From Cudoniella acicularis (lineage: Eukaryota; Ascomycota; Leotiomycetes; Helotiales; Helotiaceae), in the NCBI GenBank assembly GCA_013054445.1, contig JAAMPI010000131.1:1-61788 (forward strand): a DNA stretch of 61,788 bases. The letters run 5' to 3'. Shown in pieces: positions 10,083 to 20,810 of this stretch (its first letter is position 1; the number at the start of each line of letters is the position of its first letter). The translations under genes and the position numbers were made by a program. The notes under the pieces are model-generated. The model was not told the origin of the DNA, ran no database searches, and saw nothing but the letters and a program-made list of their open reading frames with translations.

Positions 10083-11909
10083 ATGAGCGACCGCGCCAGT
10101 AAAGCCCTTGTAGGGGCGTCTCTGCCAGGAGAGCCTCGAACATATGATGCTATATCAAAGCGTAGTGGAGTGCCATCCAGTACTCTATTCTATCGCGATC
10201 ATGGCCGTCGCTCGAGAGAAGAGAAGGCCCAAAGCCAACAATACCTCACTCCAGCGGAGGAGAAAGCCCTTGTAATGTATATGAAACAGATGGCTGACCT
10301 AGGGAATCCTGTACGAATCAAGTACATGCCGTCCCTTGCCTTTAGTATCGCCTGCCGGCGCTCTACGACAAATAGACCGACGAAGCCACCGCATAGGAAC
10401 TGGGCTCAAGCCTTCCAGAAGCGTCATCTAGAGCTAAAATCACGACGGATGAAGGCGATGGACTGGAAACGCCATGAGATAAATATATATGATAAGATAT
10501 TACACTGGTTTGAAGTAATCGGGACGGTCTTGAAGGATTCGACTATTCTGCCAGAAAATGTTTATAATATGGACGAGACAGGAGTTATGCTGTGCATGCT
10601 CAATTCTGTCAAGGTCCTCGTAAGTAAAGACGATCGGCGAGATTATAGAGGCGCAGGCGTCAAGCGAACGACAGTGACTGCTATAGAGTGTATTAGTGCA
10701 AACGGTAGGTCTTTGTTACCAATGATTATTTGGCCGGCCACCACCCATCGAAGTAACTGGACTACCTTCCCCACGCCTGGATGGCATTATGCGTGCTCAG
10801 AATCCGGATACACCGACTCCAAAATCAGCTTTGAGTGGCTCAAGCGTGTGTTCGATCCCCAGACCAGAGGCCAGGCTAACAACAAACCACGAGTGTTGAT
10901 ATCAGACGGCTTTGGAACGCACGAAACCCTGGAAGTGTTGGAGTTCTGCTTTGAGAACAACATTCTTCTTTGTCGTCTCCCCTCCCATACTACCCACAAA
11001 CTTCAGCCTTGTGATGTCGGAGTTTTTGCACCACTCAAGGAAGCCTATCGAGATGAGGTTGATCGGCTGTTTCGAGGAGGTATAAATACAATTGGCAAGG
11101 AGCATTTCATCTCTGTGTATAGCCCTGCGAGAGAGAGGGCGTTCACAAAGAGAAATATTACGTCCGCATGGGCGGCTTGTGGTTTGTTTCCATTCAATCC
11201 AGACAGAGTTATGAGGAAAACACCGAAGCCCCCCCCTCCTTTGACTGTCTCAATAGCCGCTGATATGGAGGTGGGTTTGTGCCAACAAGAAGAAGTGCCA
11301 CAAACGCCTGTGACGCCAGTAACAGCAGAAGCTATTATGTCGCTGCATAACCTGATCAAGCAGGATACCTATACCCTAGACGAGACAAGCATGCCGCGGC
11401 TACAGAGGCATATACAGAAGCTTGCCAATGCCGGCCAAACATCCATTGCCTATCGTGCCCTCCTCGAAGAACAAAATTCACTCCTGACGAGTATAAACGA
11501 CGAGGCCAAAACCCGTCGATCAACCAAATCCGTGGTGCTAGGGAAGGGACAAGGGAAGGTAATGAGTTTCGAGGACATTGAGGAGGCACGAAGAAAACGT
11601 GCTGAGAAAGATGCCACGAAGGGTAAAGGGAAGCGTGGTCGGAAGCGCAAAAGTACTGTGGTCGAGGCGGATGAGCCAGATACAGAGGCGGAGGCGGAGC
11701 CAGAAGTAGCGCCTCCTGCGAAAAAGATGATGACGGGCAAGAGGAAACGCGGCCGCAAGTGTCAAAGTGCTATACAAGATACAGATGAGCCAGAGCCAGC
11801 GCCTGGGCCAGCGCCAGACCCAGACCCAGACCCAGACCCAGACCCAGAAGTGGCACAGACGCTCGAAGCGTTAGTGCCATGGAGAGCACCACTAGCACGT
11901 ATGTATTAA
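10083..11909 (+). CDS. pogo/Fot1-type transposase, DD35D
   Basis: 608 residues in one exon, intact. Residues about 20-38 form a psq-type HTH (RTYDAISKRSGVPSSTLFYR). Residues 54-121 form a CENP-B/Tc5-type HTH ending NWAQAFQKRHLELKSR. The DDE_1 catalytic core follows: D164 in NMDETG, D275 in LISDGFGTH and D311 in LQPCDVG, giving 35 residues between the last two Asp, as in fungal Fot1 elements. The C-terminus has two AT-hook-like basic motifs (KRGRKRKS near 540 and KRKRGRKC near 570) and an acidic Pro-Asp repeat tract. The enzyme would cut at TIRs and insert at TA. It starts about 0.6 kb inside the left TIR of E1. All catalytic residues are present and there is no sign of RIP, so it is probably recent and possibly active. 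Confidence 0.92.
   Translation: MSDRASKALVGASLPGEPRTYDAISKRSGVPSSTLFYRDHGRRSREEKAQSQQYLTPAEEKALVMYMKQMADLGNPVRIKYMPSLAFSIACRRSTTNRPTKPPHRNWAQAFQKRHLELKSRRMKAMDWKRHEINIYDKILHWFEVIGTVLKDSTILPENVYNMDETGVMLCMLNSVKVLVSKDDRRDYRGAGVKRTTVTAIECISANGRSLLPMIIWPATTHRSNWTTFPTPGWHYACSESGYTDSKISFEWLKRVFDPQTRGQANNKPRVLISDGFGTHETLEVLEFCFENNILLCRLPSHTTHKLQPCDVGVFAPLKEAYRDEVDRLFRGGINTIGKEHFISVYSPARERAFTKRNITSAWAACGLFPFNPDRVMRKTPKPPPPLTVSIAADMEVGLCQQEEVPQTPVTPVTAEAIMSLHNLIKQDTYTLDETSMPRLQRHIQKLANAGQTSIAYRALLEEQNSLLTSINDEAKTRRSTKSVVLGKGQGKVMSFEDIEEARRKRAEKDATKGKGKRGRKRKSTVVEADEPDTEAEAEPEVAPPAKKMMTGKRKRGRKCQSAIQDTDEPEPAPGPAPDPDPDPDPDPEVAQTLEALVPWRAPLARMY
11815..11847 (+). repeat. CAGACC hexanucleotide repeat in the transposase 3' end
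   Basis: About six near-perfect CAGACC units encode the alternating Asp-Pro tract near the transposase C-terminus. Such tracts are prone to length change without a frameshift. Confidence 0.85.
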
Positions 11910-12870
11910 GGCGTAGATTGTGGAGAATCGGATCGCTGGAAGAAATCAATCCAAGGTGGGTTTCATGAGGCTTGATAGGCCTCGCAACTAATCATAGAAT
12001 TAGGATCAGTCATTGCTTTATCGGCGCAAATAGAAGGGAAGAATCACCGTTAGGTTTGCAATGGGATAATCGTAATTGCTTTCAATGACACTTGTTGAGT
12101 CTCTCTCTGTGACCATTTTCCTTCTGATATGCCTATCTGCCCACCGACGGGTACTGCCCAACTCAATATTGTGCGGCGTCGTAGTCGCTGTTTGTCGGGT
12201 AGTAGAAGGGAGTGAATAAGTTAACGGGGCCGTCGTGAGCATTGCTTGATAGGTCTAATCAAATGTGTTGAACAGTGATGCTCGATGCAGCTAGCATTGT
12301 TTCACCGTGGCTTGTAGATATCCTTATTAGGACTGTTGCTGTTGGATGATCCTCAGTGGCTGTACTTCTTCCACTTGATAGTTCTGATGTATCTCGCAAG
12401 GGACATGCCCTAAAGCTTTGGTCCGGAAGGGCCGAGAGGTTAGCCTGGCCTTTCTACCATAAGTGCTTCTGGCCTTCGCGCTTATGACGGTCGCAGGTCT
12501 CAAGTGATGTTCATCGATGGGGTGATTTATCTGAACAAAGTCCTGCTGATGGAACTGTGGACTGGTACTGTACAGGACGAGGCATGGATGGGGATACACT
12601 CCGCCGTGGTTAGTAGGACGGGCAATGGTTTTCGAAAGCCGTACACATCTTGTTTCGTAGTACGAAGTTGTCACGCTAGCGATTGTCCAGCGAGGATGAC
12701 TGATGACAGAATACAACATCTAAATGGCAATATGAATAGCTGACATATCTTTGGTGACGGTGAGGCTGCAGCCAGAAGTTGGACTTGCAGTTACCATACC
12801 CGCCAACGGGTGCTGTACAGGTCAGCGTTGTCCCGCTTGTATCCCAAGGACACGAAAGTGACAAACCTGT
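11910..12870. other. 960-bp interval without a supported gene
   Basis: Base composition is normal (not RIP-degraded). Only short overlapping frames are present, the longest 130 codons on the minus strand (12327-12719), with no recognisable motif and no consistent splice structure. It probably holds the transposase 3' UTR and the 3' flank of the 2EXR gene. Confidence 0.5.
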
Positions 12871-13692
12871 TCAATCGTAGTCCGAATCGTTCTTCCAGTA
12901 GGGATCACGTCTCCTATTGTAATATTCCTCCTCCCACAACCTATCCTCCTGCTCCTGCTCTCTCTGCCACTCGTGGCGGTGCCATTCCTCATTATACGCG
13001 TTACACTCCTCTTCATTATCGAATTCGACCCGGTCGTCGACACTGATCCATTTCTTCTTCGGGAGTTTTGTGATCTCCACAGTCCACCCACGGTCGCGCA
13101 TCTTTATCCGGTCATCGCTGAGGTCCTCTTCGCTATATACCTGGAAGTTGACAATAACCTTTCTGAGTGACAGGATAGCCTTGAAGCGCGTGTCGAGCAG
13201 ATCTAGTGCTTGATCTGCAAAGGGCAAATCGCCCAAGGCGCGGTTGATACAATCTGAATGGAGCGAGAGTTCGAGCGTCGTGATGCTCGTACAAGTCTCT
13301 CGAATGAGTTCCAGATTTTTGATATGCGCTTCGTGAAGACTTGCGCTACTCTGTCGGAAATCGTCAAAGGTAGGGAAGGATATGCAGATGTAACGAACAA
13401 GATTTGCTTGGGGTCCGATTTGGAGGAGGAACGGGGCAATGTGAGCACTGTCTGTCGAATTCCAAATATCGGGGAATCGAAAACAGTTATTGGAATAGAG
13501 AAGTGGGCTTGCTTCGCTATACGCCTGCTTATTGAGCCGAAGAAGTGCTGGACAGAGGCCGATTCTTCTGGATCGAAACAGAGGCGGTGATGAAGGGCCA
13601 TAGTCTGCTACGAAGACGATGGGTTCTGAGTGAACGAGCAGTTCTGAATAGATTTGAAGCCGGATCTCCTGGGGTGAATTGAAAAAGTCCAT
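12871..13692 (-). CDS. 2EXR domain protein (F-box-like N-terminus)
   Basis: 273 residues from the ATG at 13692; an upstream TTG in frame is not used. The N-terminus MDFFNSPQEIRLQIYSELL is the classic 2EXR opening, followed by a central 'ALLRLNKQAYSEASPLLYSN' block, also typical. The C-terminus is rich in Glu, Arg and Tyr. The 2EXR family is strongly expanded in Leotiomycetes and its biochemical role is unknown; F-box-like function in protein turnover is sometimes assumed. The gene is intact and sits in E1 in the opposite orientation to the transposase, divergent from the small gene at 14007 with about 315 bp between start codons. It is cargo of E1 by position. Confidence 0.8.
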   Translation of the reverse strand: MDFFNSPQEIRLQIYSELLVHSEPIVFVADYGPSSPPLFRSRRIGLCPALLRLNKQAYSEASPLLYSNNCFRFPDIWNSTDSAHIAPFLLQIGPQANLVRYICISFPTFDDFRQSSASLHEAHIKNLELIRETCTSITTLELSLHSDCINRALGDLPFADQALDLLDTRFKAILSLRKVIVNFQVYSEEDLSDDRIKMRDRGWTVEITKLPKKKWISVDDRVEFDNEEECNAYNEEWHRHEWQREQEQEDRLWEEEYYNRRRDPYWKNDSDYD

Positions 13693-14006
13693 TGTTATAC
13701 AGCCAACCAATTAAGCTAGATGTGGCGCTCGCACAGGTTCGAAATTGCGAGATGGGTTCGATGCTGGCTTGAATGCGAGTTTGAACACAGGGTGATCTTA
13801 ATGATTTTGTTTGTGATCTTTGTGTGCTGAGGCATTAAAGTTTTTACTAAGATGTGGCACACCATCGACCTCTGTTATCGCGACGCACCTGTTATCGCGA
13901 TGCAACGTTACTGTATCGTCATCAACATCCTTCTTTCCCTCGATGCCATTATCACACCTGCGATCCAACAGTATCCAACGCCTGTCCACTGTACGCAAAT
14001 TCAATC
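13693..14006. promoter_or_regulatory. Divergent intergenic region in E1
   Basis: A 314-bp gap between the start codons of the 2EXR gene (minus) and the small K/E-rich gene (plus) must hold both 5' UTRs and promoters. No clear TATA box or operator-like palindrome is seen. Confidence 0.4.
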
Positions 14007-14277
14007 ATGGCTGATGACGGAACCCGATGGAGTCACACCTCGGGGGAGGCGGAAGAATTGAATGTACGTATCCATCGAGGAAATCAAATATCTGGTGAAG
14101 CTCAGTCCTCTAACAGCTTTTCAGAAACTGACTACCAACTACGAGATTGTAAATTCTTCTGGCAAAAAGACTCGGGAGGATAGAGAGAAGAGAAAGAAGG
14201 AAAGAGAGCAGAGAGAGAAGGAGGAGCAGAAGGCGAAGGAGGAGGCAAAAGGAAAAGGAAATGGAAATGGAAAGTGA
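14007..14277 (+). CDS. Small K/E-rich protein, two exons (predicted)
   Basis: Predicted join 14007-14063 and 14125-14277, giving 69 residues. Exon 1 encodes MADDGTRWSHTSGEAEELN. The 61-bp intron has donor GTACGT, a CTAAC branch motif at about 14109-14113 and acceptor TTTTCAG, all consensus for filamentous fungi. Exon 2 starts KLTTNYEIVNSS and ends in a Lys/Glu-rich helix (about residues 33-60) with a GNGNGK tail. The helix looks like a single coiled coil or charged alpha-helix. No function can be assigned. The gene converges on the kinase gene at 14309 with 31 bp between stops. The good intron is the main support, since the highly charged tail alone could be chance. Confidence 0.45.
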
Positions 14278-14308
14278 TCTTGGTCTGCGCAAATTCTCCA
14301 GTTCAAGT

Positions 14309-15918
14309 CTAGCTATTATGGTTCTCATTCTGTGTGCTGAACAAGACTTCTAATTCCTTTTTGTACCCTTCATGTTCAGTGACCTTTCTCTCAACAACCT
14401 TAGCAGAGTCTTGACACCAATACTGAGAGAAGATTTCCTCAGCCTCGGTAGAAAGACGAGAAAATCTAGGACTTATATGCTGTTCTACAAGAGAAATCAT
14501 GGCATTTGTAGATGTAAGGCAATCCCAAAACCACACTCCGTCGGACTCCCATCCTTTATACATAATACTCGCCAGCGTAGACTTTTGTTTGGAGGCCATG
14601 TTAATCTCTTCCGTCTTAAATATTTCCATAAATTCCTGTCGAACCTTGTCGAATTTATCGAGGTTGTCGCCCACTATCTCATCGATACTATGTCCCGCAA
14701 GCCAATAAGGGACCGCAAGCATCTCTGCAGGTAATGCACAGATCCACTCAAGATCTATTACACAAGTAATGTTCCATTGTTCGTCGACAAACAGATTGCT
14801 TTCATGGAAGTCGGTAAATTGGAGATAGAAGGGTCCGTTTCGGTGTTTCTGCAAGACGTAATGATGCGACAGCATCCTCAGCAACACCCCAGCTGCCATT
14901 TGACCACGGCAGTCGCCAGCATCATAGATTGCGTTTGGATCGCTGAGAAAGCGGTTTTCATGGAGTGTGAGCATATCTGCAACGAACGGCTCTGTACAGG
15001 TATATGTTTCGTCCTTCTGTATCGTTCTCCGCGCACCATCGTTTTCTAGAATAATAACAGAGCAAGGCAGTGGTCGGTTTGTCAATGTTATCGTTCCGTC
15101 AGCGTGGAACTTGAATGACCCGATTCGTGGCTGAGGGATGTTGGCCAAGGAAAGTATCAAGCGAGCCATACCTCGAAAGAGGTTTTGCCTGCGGATTGGG
15201 TCATTCCGGTTCTCCTTCCAGGTGTTGGAGAGCATCTCACCCGTATCAAGACCAATGTGTTCAAGTATCATGTATGCAGCAGAAAGTCGTTGGGTCGTTG
15301 GATGTGTGGTATAGGGCGAGAGAGGATGGCATCGAAGAAGATTGCGGAGACGGCGTTGGAATATGCGCCAAACGCGGACATAGAAAGGTTTTTGTTCTTC
15401 ATGGACAAACTATACACCAGCAGTATGATTAGTACAGATGCGATTGGGCAGGTCGTAAAGTAACTTACATGGCGATGGTCAGAGAAGCCAAAGCCGTACA
15501 AGTGTGGAATGCGGATGTCGGGACATTGATCTTGTATCCAGGCATACGTTCCCACTTCAGAGCACAGCTTCTCATCAACTGTTCCAGGGTACTTGACTTC
15601 AGCAAGCTTATGTGGCATAGGACACCGAAAGATGAGCTTCTTGTGGTAGCGGGTCGTTTGTACCTCGATAGGTATGCAGACATTAAAGCTGCCACGAATC
15701 CATTGAGCCTTTGCATTGACAATACAGGTGTCTCGAGTGCTGAGCCTCAAGTGGTGCCTGACAAGTGCTTGAATGATTTGCCTCTGGTCCCATAGTGAAT
15801 CATATAACTCCGTCGCTGCCTGAAAGTATGCTGCTCGGCTGATGATATTTGTGTCTTTCTTCATTGCCGAGGAGTACGTGATAGGTTTCCGATGATCTAG
15901 CTTGATGGCAGTAGGCAT
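14309..15918 (-). CDS. APH/choline-kinase-fold phosphotransferase, two exons
   Basis: Predicted exons 15918-15469 and 15409-14309 give 516 residues. The 59-bp intron has donor GTAAGT at 15468 and acceptor TATAG at 15410, and joins the frames perfectly (HRH then FVHEEQKPFYVRVWR). The protein belongs to the aminoglycoside-phosphotransferase-like kinases (PF01636) widespread in ascomycetes. The N-lobe includes VDEKLCSEVGTYAWIQ (alpha-C Glu). The catalytic loop TDFHESNLF is at about residues 349-357, where the usual HxD is replaced by TDF; the metal-binding Asp is in IDLEW at about 368-372. Substrate is unknown. No RIP damage is seen. By position it is cargo of E1, nearest the right end, transcribed away from that end. 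Confidence 0.8.
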
Positions 15919-16570
15919 GGTCCGAGTCGGCCTAGTTTAGTAGTGTGTTCAAAAGGTCTCTAGTATGCAAGATTCGGCGAGACGATAGGGTCGGTGATGA
16001 TTTAAACATGGCAGTGTCGTGTTTCTGTTTACATTTCGTTCTGTGCCTGGACCAATTACGCCAGGCACTAAGATGATTACTAAGTGTGGCGTAAATGGCG
16101 CCACAGATGTACTGCCACTGTTGGCCTTAGGCTTTACTGATAAGAATACGGCATAAATATTATCGGATATGCGGAGTTATTTGGCTAGCCTCAATATCGT
16201 TAGTCGCTTTATGCAAAGTACTGATCCGCGTGGCGATCCTACATAAATTTGGACGCCACCACAGCTATAAGGCTGGGGACTATTTGCCGCATGGTGGTAA
16301 GGTCTTTGAGCTCGGATACAAGTCTTTTATATAGATTAGAGACAGTAAGAACTTGGTGGTGGAGCTGTAATGGAGGAATTCAATTGTACTGTTCAAAGAG
16401 TCTCTTCCGCAAACTAGGCGCGAGGGCGACGACACAAATTAAATTTTCTAGTCAGAGGGTTGAGGGTGTCCGGAAGTGGCTGTGGAAGGTAACTTTCAAT
16501 TTATTTCAAAAGATATCAAGATATACTTCGATTTTTAAATTCTTCAAGTCAAAGTATTGATGATTTTTTT
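15919..16570. promoter_or_regulatory. Kinase upstream region and right subterminal region of E1
   Basis: The part nearest the right TIR (about 16120-16570) is homologous to 19780-20225 of E2 in inverse orientation. Shared blocks read on the minus strand include TACTTTGACTTGAAG, GACTAGAAAA, GTCGTCGCCCT and GCTGTGGTGGCGT. The segment 15919-16120 is specific to E1 and probably holds the kinase promoter. The short open frame at 16249-16560 lies in this repeat and is not called. Confidence 0.65.
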
Positions 16571-16608
16571 CCGGCACGCAGTGTTTTCCGGTACGCAGTG
16601 ATGGACGT
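16571..16608 (-). repeat. Right TIR of E1
   Basis: Inverted copy of the left TIR, ending ATGGACGT before the TA at 16609-16610. It contains two CCGG.ACGCAGTG units 17 bp apart, matching the tandem structure of the left TIR. Confidence 0.9.
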
Positions 16609-16869
16609 TATAAGTAAACTATTCGCTATATAGGCATAAGACACCTTAGTTAATATAATAAGTAACCAGATATAAATCCACTTCATAATGAATATTAACT
16701 TTATAATATACGAATAAGTTAGATTGTTATAGCTTAGAGGTTCTATGTTATAAAGAGCTAAATAAAAGATGTCTTTTAGGTTCCTTAAGATTATTTTCTA
16801 GCTTTCAGAGAGGTATCCAAATTTGACTTTAAGCTTTAAGAAAAGCATCTATATTTAGGCTTTACTCAA

Positions 16870-17571
16870 CTAGCAATCTAAAAGCCACCTAATTATAACT
16901 GCGATGCCCATAAATAGAGCACAAAAAGAAGCAGCCAAAACCTGACTACTCGCTGCCCCTGTTGTTATAGTAACCCCCTTCGGTAAATCCGTAGTTTTTA
17001 AAAGCATAAGAATAATTGTAAGGGTAAGAGTAGGGACACAACAGATCGCACTAAATAATGCACGAAGAGGTACTGATATTGGGATCGAATAGACAGCCAT
17101 TAATCCCAGCTTGTGTGCTAATAAAGAGAAAGTAAAAATGAGATCTAGAATAATTATAAAGATCGCGAAACATAAACCTAGTGTTAAACAAACAGTAATG
17201 CTTTTCCGATTAACTGTTGTTAATAATCGATCGAGGGTATCGAAATCACTCGGCTCGAAGGCTGTGGCGAAACTTGGAATGATATTCGTAAGACTTAACG
17301 GTAACTCTTTATAGCCAACGCCGTCGATGCAGAAGTACTTGACGCCTAATGTGCAGTCCTTTGACATGCTAGAATCTGTAGCCTCGATTACGGGGACAGC
17401 ACTAGAGGCTACACTCGAGGCTTCGCTAGTGAGACTAGAAGCTGTAGCAGCGGCATCACTCGTCGCACTTTGAGCTTGGGTCACTACTGTCGAGATAATG
17501 CCGGTGATAGCGTCAGTATTTGTCGGTATAGACAGGGCAACGCCGCGTGAAGCTATCTGCGTGAGGTCAAA
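16870..17571 (-). pseudogene. SUR7/PalI-like four-TM protein, N-terminus missing
   Basis: An open minus-strand frame from a splice-acceptor-like TATAG at 17572 to a stop at 16870 gives about 233 residues. It starts FDLTQIASRG, then a Ser/Ala/Thr-rich loop (about 40-65), a CTLGVKYFC motif with two Cys, and three hydrophobic segments (around ITVCLTLGLCFAIFIIILDL, a second near LRALFSAICCVPTLTLTIIL and a third near the C-terminus). SUR7/PalI proteins have one TM, an extracellular Cys loop and three further TMs. This fits if the first TM exon is lost. Upstream sequence is TA-rich and shows no such exon. SUR7 proteins sit in eisosomes; PalI takes part in pH sensing. The family call is tentative. 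Confidence 0.45.
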
Positions 17572-19739
17572 CTATACACGTGTTAGTATTATGTAGATAA
17601 AATAGAGAGAAGTTATTACGAGAATAGTAATCAGACCGCTCTTCTAGTAGCTTGGTTCGTATATAACATGAAAATAGAATACTATATAAAGAATAGTAGT
17701 AATAGAAAATAGAATCAAGATCCCCTATGAAAACCACTATCGAGGGTTAGCTATAAGGCTTTTTATAAAAAGGAGTGTTAATCTAAAAGAATAAAGACTT
17801 TATAAAGGAGATAGTAAAGAACGACATATAAATAAACGAAGGGTGAAAAGAAATCAATGAGTGAAAAGTTAAAGAGTAGAAATTTAAGAAATAGCGTATC
17901 TATAAATACTCTTTTATTAAAGTAGCCTTCGATCTATTGCCGGCAATGTCTTTATACCGTAGAATCTAGACGCGTTGGCAGACGATATATATGCTAGAAG
18001 TGGCCGAGAAGTTGAAAAGTTTTCGCTTTTAAGCTACTAATATACTAAAACCGTTTATAATAGATAGACTTTAAATTGGCGCTATAAGCCACTAATGGCG
18101 TCTACGCTATAGAGTTTTGACTGCTTTTAGCCCCGCGAATACGCTAAAATTCATCCCGAATTACGTATAAATAACCGTCAGGGATAGGGCTATTTAAGAC
18201 GTAAAGACTTGGAGTTATAGCTTATCTAACGGGAAAATATTATAGCGTCTAATAACAGAAACCTTAGATATATACACATTTAGCTTAAAAACCTTTATCC
18301 GCTCGTACCCGCTTATAACTTAACAGCAGCGAATGCTTTTGATAAGTTAGATAGGATTTAAAAATATATGGTTTATTTACCTTTATTAGCTCCTCGATAG
18401 AATAAGCAGATTCTGCTATTAAAAGGAACCGGACTAGTTTGGAATCAAGAGGCCAACGGCAAATATCCCGGGCCTTTATAGGTCTATCATACTTGTCATC
18501 TTTATATATGAGTTCTATTGTTACATAACCCACTCCTCTAATATCTCGAGTAGAATCACGATTCGAGACTAGCTCGCGACAGCATTCTTAGCCAGCTGCT
18601 CTTCGTCAGCGAGCTGGCATCGCCCTATTTGGCCGACCCGAGGTAGATTCTGGCCCTTATATTATTTATAAATATCGGTATCACTTGAAATGTTCTATTA
18701 AGATCCTTTAAACTTAGAGACGATGGCCTCCTATATTCAAGTGCTCACCTGCTATTATCGTTGTCTTGACTAGCTCAAAAGAATCCTCTATATCGACGAG
18801 GAAATTAAATTAACATATATACGGAAACCAGATATAAGGCCTGCCTAGAAAAGAAGATTCAAATAGAAATTTTATACCGAGGACTATTATATATAACGGA
18901 GAAAAGATAAAAATAGAGATACCGTTTATAGGTATACAAGTTGTTATTAGCCGGAATATCTCACGGAGGCGCTTGCCCTCAAGCACCGTCAGGTTTATCT
19001 TTAGTCAACAGTCTTATAATAGCGCTTACGCCCTAGCCTACCTTATATCTCGCTAATCCTATAACGAGGGGGCGCTATTTTAAGCAAAAGCTATCTCTCT
19101 AAAACTAATACTATTATTATAAGCTAATTTTAATTGTACGCCTTAAGCGAGCCTTTAATCGGCTACTAGGCGAGTCTTATAATATAATTATCTTATCAAT
19201 ATTACTAATACGAAGCCAAATTTTGCACTAGCTGTTTTTAGAGGCCTTTTTTTTCTAAAACTTTAAAACAATAGATCCTAGAGCGAAGAATTATTAGTTA
19301 AATTATTGTTTACTCTTAATTTCTAAGCATATACCTAATAATAGAAAGCTCTAACTAATATATAATATATTCAAATGACAAGAAACTGTAAGCACTATTA
19401 ACTTTTTAAAATTTTTTTACTAATCTTAGTTTTAAGTCAATACTAAACAAACGCAACTAATCGAATCCTCCTGGAAACGCAGGCCTTATAAACACTATAG
19501 GGGTAATCATTTCGATTTAACTTATAGGCGTGATACTCCTAAAGCCTAACAAGGAGTATATACTAGGGGGCAGGAGAAGCACACTATCAAAATTGACTAC
19601 GATAGAGACGTTATTATAGATGAGTAGACAAAATATAGTTTTTGTCTTAAAATAAAGCTTAGCTAATAAAAACCATATAAATTAAGATTTTAATCTAAAA
19701 TAAAAATAGAATAAAACATTATAATAAAAAGAGCTCTTC
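17572..19739. other. RIP-degraded tract between E1 and E2
   Basis: TA-rich, stops in all frames. An 82-codon frame at 18533-18285 (minus) with LIAESAYSIEELIKVNKPYI is the only longer reading, and the reading continues upstream and downstream across TAG/TAA codons, so it may be a decayed exon of an unrecognised gene. Nothing else is supported. Confidence 0.4.
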
Positions 19740-19741
19740 TA

Positions 19742-19780
19742 ACGTCTATCCCTNCGTGCCGAAAANNNCNGCGTNCCGAA
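19742..19780 (+). repeat. TIR of E2 at its lower-coordinate end
   Basis: Starts ACGTCTATCCCT and continues CGTGCCGAAAA, with several N. It is preceded by TA. It matches the inverted end at 26870-26907 and the E1 TIR consensus ACGTCYRTCMCTNCG. Confidence 0.8.
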
Positions 19781-20540
19781 AAAAAATANTAGGTACTTTG
19801 ACTTNAAGTATCTTAAAATCTNTNNACACNTTAATATCNCCTATAATTTTTTATAAGTTATATTCCGTGGCNANTCCNGGATANCCTAAACCCCTCTTAC
19901 TAGAAAANNACGTTCNNATCGTCGCCCTTACGCCTGATTTATAGACAGTTTCCGTTTATAGCATAATAGAGTTCCTTTACCGTAGCTCCGCTATCGAGCT
20001 TTTATCACTTCTAATACTTATAAAAATGTTATTCCCGAGCCTTAGGGCCTCACTACTTCGCTAGAAATCGTTATCAGCCATATGGCTACGGTGGCGTTGA
20101 TCTTTATACAATGTCGCGATGCCGGCCGGTACCTCCAATCAAAGAGACCGAAAGCCGAAACAACTCCGCGCATCCCGCAGAATTATTACGGTATATTTTA
20201 TTTTAGCGCGCTGTCTAGATCCAAGCTTATAGCGGTGAGACTATGGCTATGCGTTGTCTGACCAGTTGTCCCGGCGTGCCGAGGGAAGAGCTCTAGGCTA
20301 AACTAAACCACCTTAACCTAGTTTTCCGCATCCTACAGACACCCTCTACTGCTTTCGCCTTAATCGTAATACAGACACATGACTTCCTTCAGTCTCTAGC
20401 CCTCCCATTCCTTCCGAGCTCGATGACGAGGTTGACGATACCGACCTCCCTCTCGGACACAAATAGGCCTACCAAGTCTTAGAAGCTACGAAGCAACTTT
20501 CTCCTTCATTTGTAGGAGAGAGAGGCACATAAGGCCTTAG
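19781..20540. repeat. Subterminal region of E2 homologous to the E1 right end, RIP-altered
   Basis: 19781-20225 aligns with 16570-16120 read on the minus strand, with many C-to-T/G-to-A-type differences in E2. Beyond 20225 the similarity to E1 is lost and no gene is recognised up to 20540. Confidence 0.65.
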
Positions 20541-20810
20541 CGACGACACCTGCCGCACGCCGTGCGATCGAAATAGATTAGCGGTATACTACCGATCCTT
20601 ATCTGCCACCTCGAGCGGCCCTAGATTTTCGTTCTCGGGAGGATCCTAACGAGTATGTCTGGAACTATAGCTTTAAAGATAAAAACGGCAGAGTGATAAC
20701 GGGGAAGGTCATACAAAAGCAGATAGAAATACATATGGCCTTATAAGAAGAAGGAACGCCGGACGCGTAGCCGCGTTCCTGTTTATGTGTTGCTTCGACC
20801 TTCTGCTAGG
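20541..20810 (+). pseudogene. Degraded unknown reading frame in E2
   Basis: A plus-strand reading (TPAARRAIEID, stop, RYTTDPYLPPRAALDFRS, then EDPNEYVWNYSFKDKNGR and VITGKVIQKQIEIHMAL) is interrupted only by TAG/TAA at likely Gln codons. It looks like a RIP-hit exon of an unidentified protein. It does not resemble a transposase catalytic core. Confidence 0.35.

Larger units (their letters stand above)
9476..16610 (+). mobile_element. Element E1: 7.13-kb pogo/Fot1-like transposon with cargo genes
   Basis: E1 spans 9478-16608 between 38-bp TIRs that match at 35 of 38 positions. It is flanked on both sides by TA (9476-9477, 16609-16610), the target duplication expected of Tc1/mariner/pogo transposition. 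It contains an intact DD35D transposase next to the left end, then three host-type genes: a 2EXR protein, a small K/E-rich protein and an APH-fold kinase. Typical Fot1-like elements are about 2 kb with the transposase only, so the extra 4-5 kb looks like captured cargo. I looked for a second, tighter pair of TIRs around the transposase and saw none. Both ends are homologous to those of E2 at 19740-26909. The interior is not RIP-degraded, unlike both flanks. Confidence 0.75.

Noticed and set aside
10787..11777. Several minus-strand frames of 67-104 codons inside the transposase gene
   Set aside because: They are antisense shadows of a high-confidence coding region with no motifs of their own.
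10000..12100. An independent ~2-kb Fot1 element nested in E1
   Set aside because: I looked for inverted ends and TA flanks close to the transposase and found none; the shared left end with E2 ties it to the larger element.
13203..13601. Opposite-strand and alternate frames inside the 2EXR gene
   Set aside because: Overlap the 2EXR coding sequence, no motifs, no splice support.
14309..15918. Two separate genes for the kinase halves
   Set aside because: A 59-bp GTAAGT..TATAG intron joins both frames into one APH-fold protein with normal order of motifs.
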